From VAXT01 sp038040395 (GTDB lineage: Bacteria; Actinomycetota; Thermoleophilia; Gaiellales; Gaiellaceae): a DNA stretch of 64,000 bases. The notes beneath the pieces were generated by a model that saw nothing but the letters and a program-made list of their open reading frames with translations, made no database searches and was not told where the DNA came from. Of the stretch, positions 51,191 to 58,243 are shown piece after piece. Numbering within the stretch: the first letter of the stretch is position 1; the number at the start of each line of letters is the position of its first letter. The stretch spans positions 248,001 through 312,000 of the forward strand of contig JBBPIJ010000001.1 in the NCBI GenBank assembly GCA_038040395.1, written 5' to 3'. Position numbers and translations under genes: made by a program.

Positions 51191-52839
51191 ACTTCCACTA
51201 TGACGGGGAGAATCATCGGGCGCCTCCCCGTTCTGTCGTATACGAGCTGCGCGAGCCCGTCATGGAGATGCTCCTGGAGGAGCTTGATCTCGTTGATCTT
51301 CTGGCTCAGGCACTCGTCGACCACTCGGGCGGCCTCCTCACGCAACTCGTCGAGCAATACCTCGGAATCGCCGAAGCCGCGGACGATCAGCTCCGGCGGG
51401 GCGCTCGCGCGGGCGCCGTTCATGCTGACGGTGGCGACGACGATCAGGATTCCGTGCTCCGAGAGGTGCCTGCGATCCCGAATAGCGACGTCCCGCACGT
51501 CCCCCACTCCGAGCCCGTCCACGAAGGTGACCCCGGTGTCGACCCGATCGACGATTCGCACGCCGTGTTCGTCCAGCTCGACCACGGAGCCGTTCTCGGC
51601 CAGGACGATCGAGTCCGCCGGGACGCCGCTGTCGCGCGCGAGCTGAGCGTGCGCGGCGAGCATCCGGAACTCGCCGTGGACCGGCATGACGCCCTTGGGG
51701 CGGACGAGCCCGAGCACCGTGCGGAGCTCCTCGGCGTTGCCGTGCCCCGAGACGTGCACGTTCGCGATCTCCTGGTGCAGGACCTCGGCGCCGGCCTTCG
51801 CGAGGTTGTTGATCGTGTCGTGTACCCGCAGCTCGTTCCCGGGCACGGGCTTGGCGGACAGGATCACGGTGTCACCACGCTCGACACGTACCGTCGGATG
51901 GTCGTTGTACGCGATTCGCGTCAAGGCCGAAAGCGGCTCGCCCTGGCTGCCCGTGCAGAGGACGAGCGCCTCGTGCGGCGGCAAGTCTGCAAGCTCGCCC
52001 GGCTTGATGAACGTGTCGTCAGGCGCCTCGAGGTAGCCGAGGTTCCGGGCGATGTTGATGTTCTTGCGCATGGAGCGCCCGACGACGCAGACCTTCCGGC
52101 CGGTCTCGATCGCGACGTCGACCGCCTGCTGCATGCGGTGGACGTTCGAGGCGAAGCTCGCGATCAGCACTCGCCCCTCGCGCACCGGAATGATCTGCCG
52201 GAACGCCTCCCCGACCAGGCGCTCGGATCCGGTCACACCGGGGCGCTCCGCGTTCGTCGAGTCGCCGAGGAGCAGATCGACGCCGCGGTTCCCGACCTCG
52301 GCCAGCCGGCCGACGTCTGTGCGCAGGCCGTCCACCGGCGTGTGATCGATCTTGTAGTCGCCCGTGTGCAGCACGCGCAGATTCCCGGCCTCGAGCAAGA
52401 TCGCGACGCAGTCGGGAACGGAGTGCGCCATCCGGATGAACTCCACCCGAAAGCCTCCGATCTGCACCGGGCCGTCGTCCGGCCGCGCCTCCTTCAGCTC
52501 GGTCGCTTGCGAGATGCCGTGTTCGTCGAGCTTGGGCTGGAGCAGTCCGAGCGTCAGCCGCGTGCCCCAGACCTCGGGCACCTTCACCTCGCGCATCAGG
52601 TAGGGCAGCGACCCGACATGGTCCTCGTGCGCGTGCGTCAGGAGGACGGCCCGCACGCGGTCCGCGTGGTCGCGCAGGTACGAGAAGTCCGGTAGGACGA
52701 GATCCACCCCGAGATGCTCGTCCCGGGGGAACGCGAGCCCCGAGTCGACGACGACGATGTCCCCGTTCGCCTCGAAGACTGTGAGGTTTTTGCCCACCTC
52801 GCCGAGCCCGCCGAGCGGGATGATGCGCAGTGCGGCCAT
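51187..52839 (-). CDS. rnj: Ribonuclease J
   Basis: RNase J is a metallo-beta-lactamase fold nuclease with 5' exo- and endonuclease activity in RNA maturation and decay. The 550-residue protein has the HAHEDHVGSLPYL zinc motif (about residues 68-80), HTGDYKID, the beta-CASP segment and VSGHGNAEEL, and the C-terminal domain ending PVIVEV. Length is typical. ATG start. The dapA-rnj-ftsK neighbourhood is common in actinobacteria; here an HD-domain gene is inserted. Confidence 0.96.
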   Translation of the reverse strand: MAALRIIPLGGLGEVGKNLTVFEANGDIVVVDSGLAFPRDEHLGVDLVLPDFSYLRDHADRVRAVLLTHAHEDHVGSLPYLMREVKVPEVWGTRLTLGLLQPKLDEHGISQATELKEARPDDGPVQIGGFRVEFIRMAHSVPDCVAILLEAGNLRVLHTGDYKIDHTPVDGLRTDVGRLAEVGNRGVDLLLGDSTNAERPGVTGSERLVGEAFRQIIPVREGRVLIASFASNVHRMQQAVDVAIETGRKVCVVGRSMRKNINIARNLGYLEAPDDTFIKPGELADLPPHEALVLCTGSQGEPLSALTRIAYNDHPTVRVERGDTVILSAKPVPGNELRVHDTINNLAKAGAEVLHQEIANVHVSGHGNAEELRTVLGLVRPKGVMPVHGEFRMLAAHAQLARDSGVPADSIVLAENGSVVELDEHGVRIVDRVDTGVTFVDGLGVGDVRDVAIRDRRHLSEHGILIVVATVSMNGARASAPPELIVRGFGDSEVLLDELREEAARVVDECLSQKINEIKLLQEHLHDGLAQLVYDRTGRRPMILPVIVEV

Positions 52840-52979
52840 CAGCAGGAGCCTATCGTGGCCCTCTCCATCGGGGTGAGTACGAGTTCACCCTTCAGGGGGA
52901 GGGACGACCCGCACGCGCTCTCCATTGTTTGGTGAGCCTCGCCGTTGGGCGGGGCCCCCATCTTCCCCAAGGAGAAAAA

Positions 52980-53063
52980 ATGCTGCGGTCAGATTGGCTC
53001 CACCGGCTCGGCCTCCTCGCAACGGTCTTGTCGATTCTTCCTTGCGGCATCAAGTGGCCCTAG
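52980..53063 (+). CDS. 27-residue peptide ORF with strong ribosome site
   Basis: An ATG preceded by AAGGAGAAAAA opens a 27-codon frame: MLRSDWLHRLGLLATVLSIL followed by PCGIKWP. It is a basic start, one hydrophobic helix, and a short Cys-containing end, like a small membrane peptide or leader peptide. A UUCG hairpin follows 27 bases on (53091-53108), then the HD-domain gene at 53121. Upstream, 52940-52965 can fold into a GC-rich stem. It may be a leader controlling the HD gene or a free small protein. Confidence 0.5.
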   Translation: MLRSDWLHRLGLLATVLSILPCGIKWP

Positions 53064-53090
53064 GCCATTAGCCGCACACAGAGCTAAAGA

Positions 53091-53108
53091 CGGCGCCTTC
53101 GGGCGCCG
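53091..53108 (+). terminator. UUCG-capped hairpin ahead of the HD-domain gene
   Basis: CGGCGCC (53091-53097), a TTCG loop and GGCGCCG (53102-53108) form a very stable stem-loop. It lies between the small peptide ORF and the ATG at 53121 and is not followed by a U-tract. Attenuation is possible. Confidence 0.65.
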
Positions 53109-53120
53109 ATTGCTTGCTAC

Positions 53121-55064
53121 ATGCGGTCTCTGATCCGAGGTCGCGCTGCGGACGCGGCAACAGTCGCGTTCGCAGGCGCGCTCCTCAACGTCGCCGTCTT
53201 CGAGTCCCTCGGGAGCTCGACATCCATGCTCGCGCTCTTCGCGGCCATCGCGATCGCCGCAGAGGCGCTCCAGCGCCCCCATGACGAGCTCTTGCCCGAT
53301 GCGCTCGAGGGCGAGCGTTTCACGCTCACCGCGCCAGTTCACCTCGCCGCCCTCCTGGTCGCCGGCCCATGGGTGGCTGCTGCGGTCGCAGGCTGGAGCG
53401 TCATCGCGACCGGCCCGTTTCGCGGCCTGGCGCCGATGGAGCTCGTGCGGCGGGCAGCGGCGCTTGGGGCATCCGCATTGGGGGGAGGCGTGGTCTTTAC
53501 GCTGGCGGGCGGGAGCGTCGGCCATCTGACCCTGCCGGAGGACCTGCTACCGGCCGCCCTCGCCGGGCTCGTCTACGTCACGGCGCGGACTCTGCTCGAG
53601 GGAATGGCCACGCAGCGCCCCACTCTTCCCGACCTGCTGACCGCCGCATCGGGCGTCGGGCTCGGCATCGTGCTCGCATTCGCCGCGTTGCGGCAAATCT
53701 GGCTCGCGATCGCACTCGTCCCGCTGCTACTGCTCATGGAGCGCCTGTACGGACGCGTCGTCGGTCTGCGCCACGAGATGGCGACGGCGCTCGAGGCCTT
53801 TGCGAACATCGTCGACGAGCGGGACCCTTCGACCTACGGCCACTCGGTGCGAGTTGCGGGTTACGTCGAAGACTTGGCGCACGGGCTCGGTCTACCCCCG
53901 GCCGAGGTACGACGCCTCTGGTGGGCAGGCAGGCTGCACGATCTCGGCAAGGTCGCCGTCGACGCCACCGTGCTAAGCAAGCCCGGGAAGCTGAGCCCGG
54001 CCGAATGGGGAACGGTCTGGCGTGCGCCGCGCCTCTCCGCACGGCTGCTCCAGCGGTTTCGGTTCGCGGCCCGGCAGGCGCAGGCAGTGGAGTACCACCG
54101 AGAGCGCTACAACGGCACGGGTTACTACCGGGTCTCCGAAGAGAACATTCCTCTCGCTGCGCATTTCCTGATCCTGGCCGACGCCTTCGACGCGATGACG
54201 ACCGACAGGCCGTTCCGAAGGCGGCTGAGCCGCGAGGACGCACTCAAGGAGATCGAGAAGGGCAGCGGAACCCAGTTCCACCCGGTGATCGCACGAGCGT
54301 TCATCGCCGTGCAGAAGGGGCAGGATCCGACCGCCGTGGTCAGGGGCGAAGAGCTGGCGGCGATCCGGGACGCCTCTGCCGTGCCGGCCCCCACCACCAC
54401 CCGCAGTCCCGTTGACGTGTTCGGACGGCCGGACCTGATCGCGCTCGCGGGAGCCGGCACGTTCTTAGTCGGCCTCGGCACAGGGCTGACGATCGTCGCG
54501 CTCGGGGGTGCGGTGTTCGCGGCCGTCGGGCTAAAAGTCTGGCGCTCGACCCGCAAGCGTATTTCCAGGCTGACGGCAGCTCTCGAGCAGGCGTGGCAAG
54601 TAGCGGGCGACCAGGCAAGCATCTTCGGCCACCTCGTCGATGCGATCGGGGGAACCTGGCCGTCGAGCTATGCAGCCTTCGTCGAGTGGAACGAGGATGG
54701 AATCGGCGGTTCGGTGCTGCATGAGCGAGGCAGCGAAGGCCCAGCCGAGACATCGCTCGTCAGCTGGCTCCTTCGCGAGGCCGAGTCCGGCGCGGGAGTC
54801 GTCGTGGACAGCGGCGGTCAGCTCCCCGGGGCCGGAGTTGCGATTGCGATTCCGCTACGGCGAGGGAACAGCGCGCTCGTCGGCTTCTTCGTTCTCCGTG
54901 GCGCCGAGCATCCGCCCAAGCACCTCCTCCCCGCCCTCGAGAATTGTCTCGACCCGCTCGGGGCCGCGTTCGCCGAAGCTCCTCAGACCGTCGTGCTCCG
55001 CCAGTTGCCGCTGACGAAGCTAGACGCCGGCCGGGGTCGTAAGGCCCGCTCGCTCGAGGCCTGA
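53121..55064 (+). CDS. Membrane protein with degenerate HD-GYP domain
   Basis: The 647-residue protein has five to six membrane helices in residues 12-210, then an HD-GYP-like domain. The core HD is kept (H241 in YGHSVR, HDLGK at 273-277), but the second signature HHExxDGxGYP reads YHRERYNGTGYY (325-336), and the His expected in the helix around residues 296-303 is absent (VWRAPRL). Residues about 430-470 hold further membrane helices, and a GAF-like domain follows to about 630. c-di-GMP hydrolysis may be lost, leaving a binding or scaffolding role, which is inference. The last 45 bases overlap dapA in antisense. Confidence 0.82.
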   Translation: MRSLIRGRAADAATVAFAGALLNVAVFESLGSSTSMLALFAAIAIAAEALQRPHDELLPDALEGERFTLTAPVHLAALLVAGPWVAAAVAGWSVIATGPFRGLAPMELVRRAAALGASALGGGVVFTLAGGSVGHLTLPEDLLPAALAGLVYVTARTLLEGMATQRPTLPDLLTAASGVGLGIVLAFAALRQIWLAIALVPLLLLMERLYGRVVGLRHEMATALEAFANIVDERDPSTYGHSVRVAGYVEDLAHGLGLPPAEVRRLWWAGRLHDLGKVAVDATVLSKPGKLSPAEWGTVWRAPRLSARLLQRFRFAARQAQAVEYHRERYNGTGYYRVSEENIPLAAHFLILADAFDAMTTDRPFRRRLSREDALKEIEKGSGTQFHPVIARAFIAVQKGQDPTAVVRGEELAAIRDASAVPAPTTTRSPVDVFGRPDLIALAGAGTFLVGLGTGLTIVALGGAVFAAVGLKVWRSTRKRISRLTAALEQAWQVAGDQASIFGHLVDAIGGTWPSSYAAFVEWNEDGIGGSVLHERGSEGPAETSLVSWLLREAESGAGVVVDSGGQLPGAGVAIAIPLRRGNSALVGFFVLRGAEHPPKHLLPALENCLDPLGAAFAEAPQTVVLRQLPLTKLDAGRGRKARSLEA

Positions 55065-55913
55065 GCGGATCTCGGCGAGCTCCTCGTCGGTCGCTTCGAC
55101 GAGCGGGAGACGCAGGCCCCCCACCTCGTGCCCGAGTAGGTTCAGCGCCGCCTTGACCGGAATCGGGTTGATCGTCACACCGAGCGCGTCGATCACCGGC
55201 TTGAGCTCCTCGTCGATCGCGCGGGCGCCGTCGACGTCGCCCTCCTTGTAGAGCCTGATCAGTTCCTTCACGCGACCCGCCACGAGGTGGGCGTAGACGA
55301 GAACGCCACCGACACCGCCGAGCTCCAGGAACGGAAAGACGAGGTGATCGCTCCCCGCATACAGGTCGAGGTCGGTCTCGGCGACGATGCGCCGTGCCTG
55401 GTCGAGGTCCTCGGTCGCCTGCTTCACCGCCTTGACGGTCGGGATCTCGGCGAGCTCGACCATCGTCTCGGGCTCGATGTTGACGACGACCCGCTGTGGG
55501 ATGTTGTAGACGACGATCGGCTTGTCGCTGGCCTGCGCGATCGCCTTGTAGTGCTCGACGATCCCGCGCGGCGGCGGCTTGTTGTAGTACGGCGTGACGA
55601 CGAGGAACCCGTCCACGCCTAGCTCGTGCGCCTTCTCGGTCAGGTGCACCGAGTGCGCAGTCGAGTACGTGCCGCTGCTCGCGACGACCGTCGCGCGAGC
55701 TCCCACTTCGTCGACGGCGGCGCCCCAGAGCTCGAGCTTCTCGTCGTCGGTCAGCGTCGGCGACTCGCCAGTCGTGGCTGCGACGACGATGCCGTCGGAC
55801 CCGCTGTCGACCACGTGCGCGGCCAGAGCACGGAAGCGGTCGTAGTCGACCGAACCATCCCGGGCGAACGGGGTGACCATCGCGGTCAGAACTTCTCCGA
55901 GCACGAGCGCCAT
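55020..55913 (-). CDS. dapA: 4-hydroxy-tetrahydrodipicolinate synthase
   Basis: DapA condenses pyruvate with aspartate semialdehyde, the first step of the diaminopimelate/lysine branch. The 297-residue TIM barrel has GEVLTAMVTPF, AATTGESPTLTDDE, VVTPYYNKPP with the catalytic Tyr, YNIPQR, and the Schiff-base lysine in TVKAVKQAT. Length is typical. ATG start. It ends an operon with the SnoaL-like gene, dapB and the M16 protease. Confidence 0.96.
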   Translation of the reverse strand: MALVLGEVLTAMVTPFARDGSVDYDRFRALAAHVVDSGSDGIVVAATTGESPTLTDDEKLELWGAAVDEVGARATVVASSGTYSTAHSVHLTEKAHELGVDGFLVVTPYYNKPPPRGIVEHYKAIAQASDKPIVVYNIPQRVVVNIEPETMVELAEIPTVKAVKQATEDLDQARRIVAETDLDLYAGSDHLVFPFLELGGVGGVLVYAHLVAGRVKELIRLYKEGDVDGARAIDEELKPVIDALGVTINPIPVKAALNLLGHEVGGLRLPLVEATDEELAEIRSGLERAGLTTPAGV

Positions 55914-55914
55914 T

Positions 55915-56265
55915 CTACTCCGGCTCGAAGTCGGTCCAGACTGCCCACTCTTCGGCCAGACGTCGCTCGGCGAAGCGGCTGATGTTCAGGCCAGTGGCCA
56001 CCCGTTCGCCCGAGCGGGCAATGAGCCTGGTGGCGACGCGATCGCCAGCGGCGAGCTGATCGACGATCTCGAAGGTCATGTCCGGATGCCTTTCCCGGTA
56101 CGCGCGGATGTCCTCTGCCAACTGCTGCCGGTCGCGGTTACGAAGGCCGGTGTGGCCGACGAAGTCGTCCGTCAGCAGGTCCTGCAGGACGGCGAGGTTC
56201 CCTCTTCCCCAGGCCTCCTCGCCATAGCGTCGGAAGACCTCCTTGTTGTGCTCGCCGTCGCTCAA
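55915..56265 (-). CDS. SnoaL-like (NTF2-fold) protein
   Basis: The 116-residue protein has the SnoaL/ester-cyclase-like pattern: EVFRRYGEEAWGRGNLAVLQ, LLTDDFVGH, RERHPDMTFEIVDQLAAGDR and VATRLIA. Such small NTF2 folds bind hydrophobic substrates or act as cyclases or isomerases. The substrate is unknown. The TTG at 56265 overlaps the dapB stop, and one base separates its stop from the dapA start region, so it lies inside the dap operon. Confidence 0.8.
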   Translation of the reverse strand: MSDGEHNKEVFRRYGEEAWGRGNLAVLQDLLTDDFVGHTGLRNRDRQQLAEDIRAYRERHPDMTFEIVDQLAAGDRVATRLIARSGERVATGLNISRFAERRLAEEWAVWTDFEPE

Positions 56266-56903
56266 GTGAGGAGAGCCTCGAGCCCGAGGGTGAGCCCAGG
56301 AGAGAGGCTCGGGAGTCGCTCGAGCGCCAGCAGCACGCCTGGGACATACGCCTCTCGCGAGAACGCGTCGTGGCGGATCGTGAGCAGCTCGCCCGGCTCC
56401 GAGAGGAGCACTTCCTGATGGGCGACGATGCCGGGTAAGCGCACGGAATGGATCGGGACGTCGCCGCCCATGGCCTCGGCGGTCGCCTTCGCCGTTCCCG
56501 AGGGCGCGTCGAGCTTCGTCTCGTGGTGGAGCTCGACGATCTCGGCCCGCGGCAGGTGCTTCGCCGCCTCGGCCGCGAGGCGGATCATGAGCACGGCTCC
56601 GATCGCGAAGTTCGGGGCGACGAAGAGCGGCACGCCTTTCTCGCGGGCCAGCTCGTCGAGATCGTCCAGCTCCTCTTGCCCGAGGCCGGTCGTCCCCACA
56701 ATGTTCGCGACGCCCTGCTCGAGCGCCGAGCGGACGGTTGCGTGCACGACGTCCGGCTGGGTGAAGTTGATCGCCGCGTCGAGCCCATCCACTTCGACGG
56801 GGTCGTCCCGGCCGATGCCGTTCACCGAGTGCCCGGCAGCCTCCAGAGCCGGCTTCAACACCCGTCCGACCTTGCCTTCGTGCCCAAGGAGGGCGAGCTT
56901 CAC
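56262..56903 (-). CDS. dapB: 4-hydroxy-tetrahydrodipicolinate reductase (short form)
   Basis: DapB reduces the DapA product with NAD(P)H. The 213-residue protein begins LALLGHEGKVGRVL, a dinucleotide-binding loop in a shortened form (GHEGKVG). It has NFTQPDVV, GTTGLGQEEL, APNFAIGAVLM, and the substrate motif ELHHETKLDAPSGTA with the catalytic His pair. It is about 30-50 residues shorter than typical, mostly in the N-terminal domain. GTG start overlapping the M16 gene by four bases. Confidence 0.92.
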   Translation of the reverse strand: MKLALLGHEGKVGRVLKPALEAAGHSVNGIGRDDPVEVDGLDAAINFTQPDVVHATVRSALEQGVANIVGTTGLGQEELDDLDELAREKGVPLFVAPNFAIGAVLMIRLAAEAAKHLPRAEIVELHHETKLDAPSGTAKATAEAMGGDVPIHSVRLPGIVAHQEVLLSEPGELLTIRHDAFSREAYVPGVLLALERLPSLSPGLTLGLEALLT

Positions 56904-58195
56904 GCTGCTGCCCGGGCCGGGAGCTCGGGCGTGATTCGCCGCAGCGCCTCCCGAAACCGCTCCTCGCTCGGCCCGATCCCGGCAGCCGAGAGCTTCTCGG
57001 GCGCGAGCAGGACTCCGGCGAGCTCGGCCACGGCATCGGGTGTGACCGCGTCGATCTCGGCGGCGATCCGGTCGATCGACAGGAGCTCGGTGTCGGTGAT
57101 GAGCGAACGCCCGAGCCTGCTCATCCGGTTCGACGTCGACTCCATCGAGAGCAGGATGCGGCCCTTCAAGTTCTCCTTGGCGCGCTCGAGCTCGCCCTTG
57201 TGGAACTTGCCCTCCGCGACCTCGTTGATCTGCTCGTTCGCGATCTCGAGGCAGTCCGCCAGGTTCTCCGCGCGGGTCCCGACGTAGAAGCCGATCAGCC
57301 CTGTGTCGGTGTACTGGGAGGCGAACGTGTACACGGCGTAGGCCATCCCGCGCTTCTCGCGGATCTCCTGGAAGAGGCGCGAGGAGGCCGACCCGCCGAG
57401 GAGCGCGTCGAGCAGCGAGGCCGCGAAGCGCCGCCGGTCAGAGCGGGCGATCCCGGGCGCGCCGATGCACACGTGGTACTGCTCGGTCCTCTTGCGCTGG
57501 AAGCGGACGCCCGGTCGCGGCGGCCGAACGAGCGGCGGGCGAAGGCGTGGCCCCCGAGCCGGCGCTTTTGCCTGCTTACGCTGGGCTTTCTCGAGCCGCG
57601 CGACGAGGTCGTCGTGCCGCAGGTTCCCGGCGGCGGCGACGACGACGTTCCCGCCTCTGTACATCGTCTCGTGGTAGCTCGTCAAAGCGCGGCGGCCGAC
57701 CGACGAGATGACATCGGCCGTGCCGATCACCGGGCGGCCGAGCGGATGGTCGCCGAAGATGGCCTCGCTCGTCAGGTCGTGGACGAGCTCGTGCGGCGTG
57801 TCCTCGTACATCGCAATCTCCTCCAGCACGACCTCGCGCTCGGCGTCGAGCTCGGCGAAGAGCGGCGTGTAGACCATGTCGGTCATCACGTCCAGTGCCT
57901 GCTCGAGGTGATGGTCCGCGACCCGCACGTAGACCACGGTGTGCTCGCGCGATGTCGCCGCGTTCAGCTCGCCCCCGAGCCCGTCGAAGATCTCCGCGAT
58001 GTCCTGCGCCGTGTAGGAGCGCGTGCCCTTGAACAGCAGGTGCTCGATGAAGTGCGTAACGCCGGCTTTCGAGGGCGTCTCGTCACGCGAGCCGGCGCCG
58101 ATCCAGAAACCGAGGGAAACCGAGCGCACGCTCGGGATCCGCTCGGTGATCACCCGCTGCCCCGAGTCCAGCTCGCTGAGAACGTACTTTTGCAC
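56900..58195 (-). CDS. M16-family zinc peptidase (PepR/processing-protease type)
   Basis: The 431-residue protein has the inverted zinc motif HxxEH (THFIEHLLFKG, about residue 52) and the distal Glu in REVVLEEIAMYED. The second, catalytically silent M16 half includes RFAASLLDALLGG and REKRGMAYAVY. Such genes regularly follow pnp in actinobacteria. Start GTG 58195; an earlier in-frame GTG would place the N-terminus within the terminator at 58207-58232. Confidence 0.93.
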   Translation of the reverse strand: MQKYVLSELDSGQRVITERIPSVRSVSLGFWIGAGSRDETPSKAGVTHFIEHLLFKGTRSYTAQDIAEIFDGLGGELNAATSREHTVVYVRVADHHLEQALDVMTDMVYTPLFAELDAEREVVLEEIAMYEDTPHELVHDLTSEAIFGDHPLGRPVIGTADVISSVGRRALTSYHETMYRGGNVVVAAAGNLRHDDLVARLEKAQRKQAKAPARGPRLRPPLVRPPRPGVRFQRKRTEQYHVCIGAPGIARSDRRRFAASLLDALLGGSASSRLFQEIREKRGMAYAVYTFASQYTDTGLIGFYVGTRAENLADCLEIANEQINEVAEGKFHKGELERAKENLKGRILLSMESTSNRMSRLGRSLITDTELLSIDRIAAEIDAVTPDAVAELAGVLLAPEKLSAAGIGPSEERFREALRRITPELPARAAA

Positions 58196-58206
58196 GGCTT
58201 GATCGT

Positions 58207-58232
58207 AGTGCCCCGCCCGAGGGCGGGGCACT
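58207..58232 (-). terminator. Strong hairpin between pnp and the M16 gene
   Basis: AGTGCCCCGCCC (58207-58218) and GGGCGGGGCACT (58221-58232) are perfect 12-base complements with a two-base GA spacer. It starts 11 bases after the pnp stop and ends 11 bases before the M16 start. No U-tract. Confidence 0.75.
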
Positions 58233-58243
58233 AAATCACTCGA

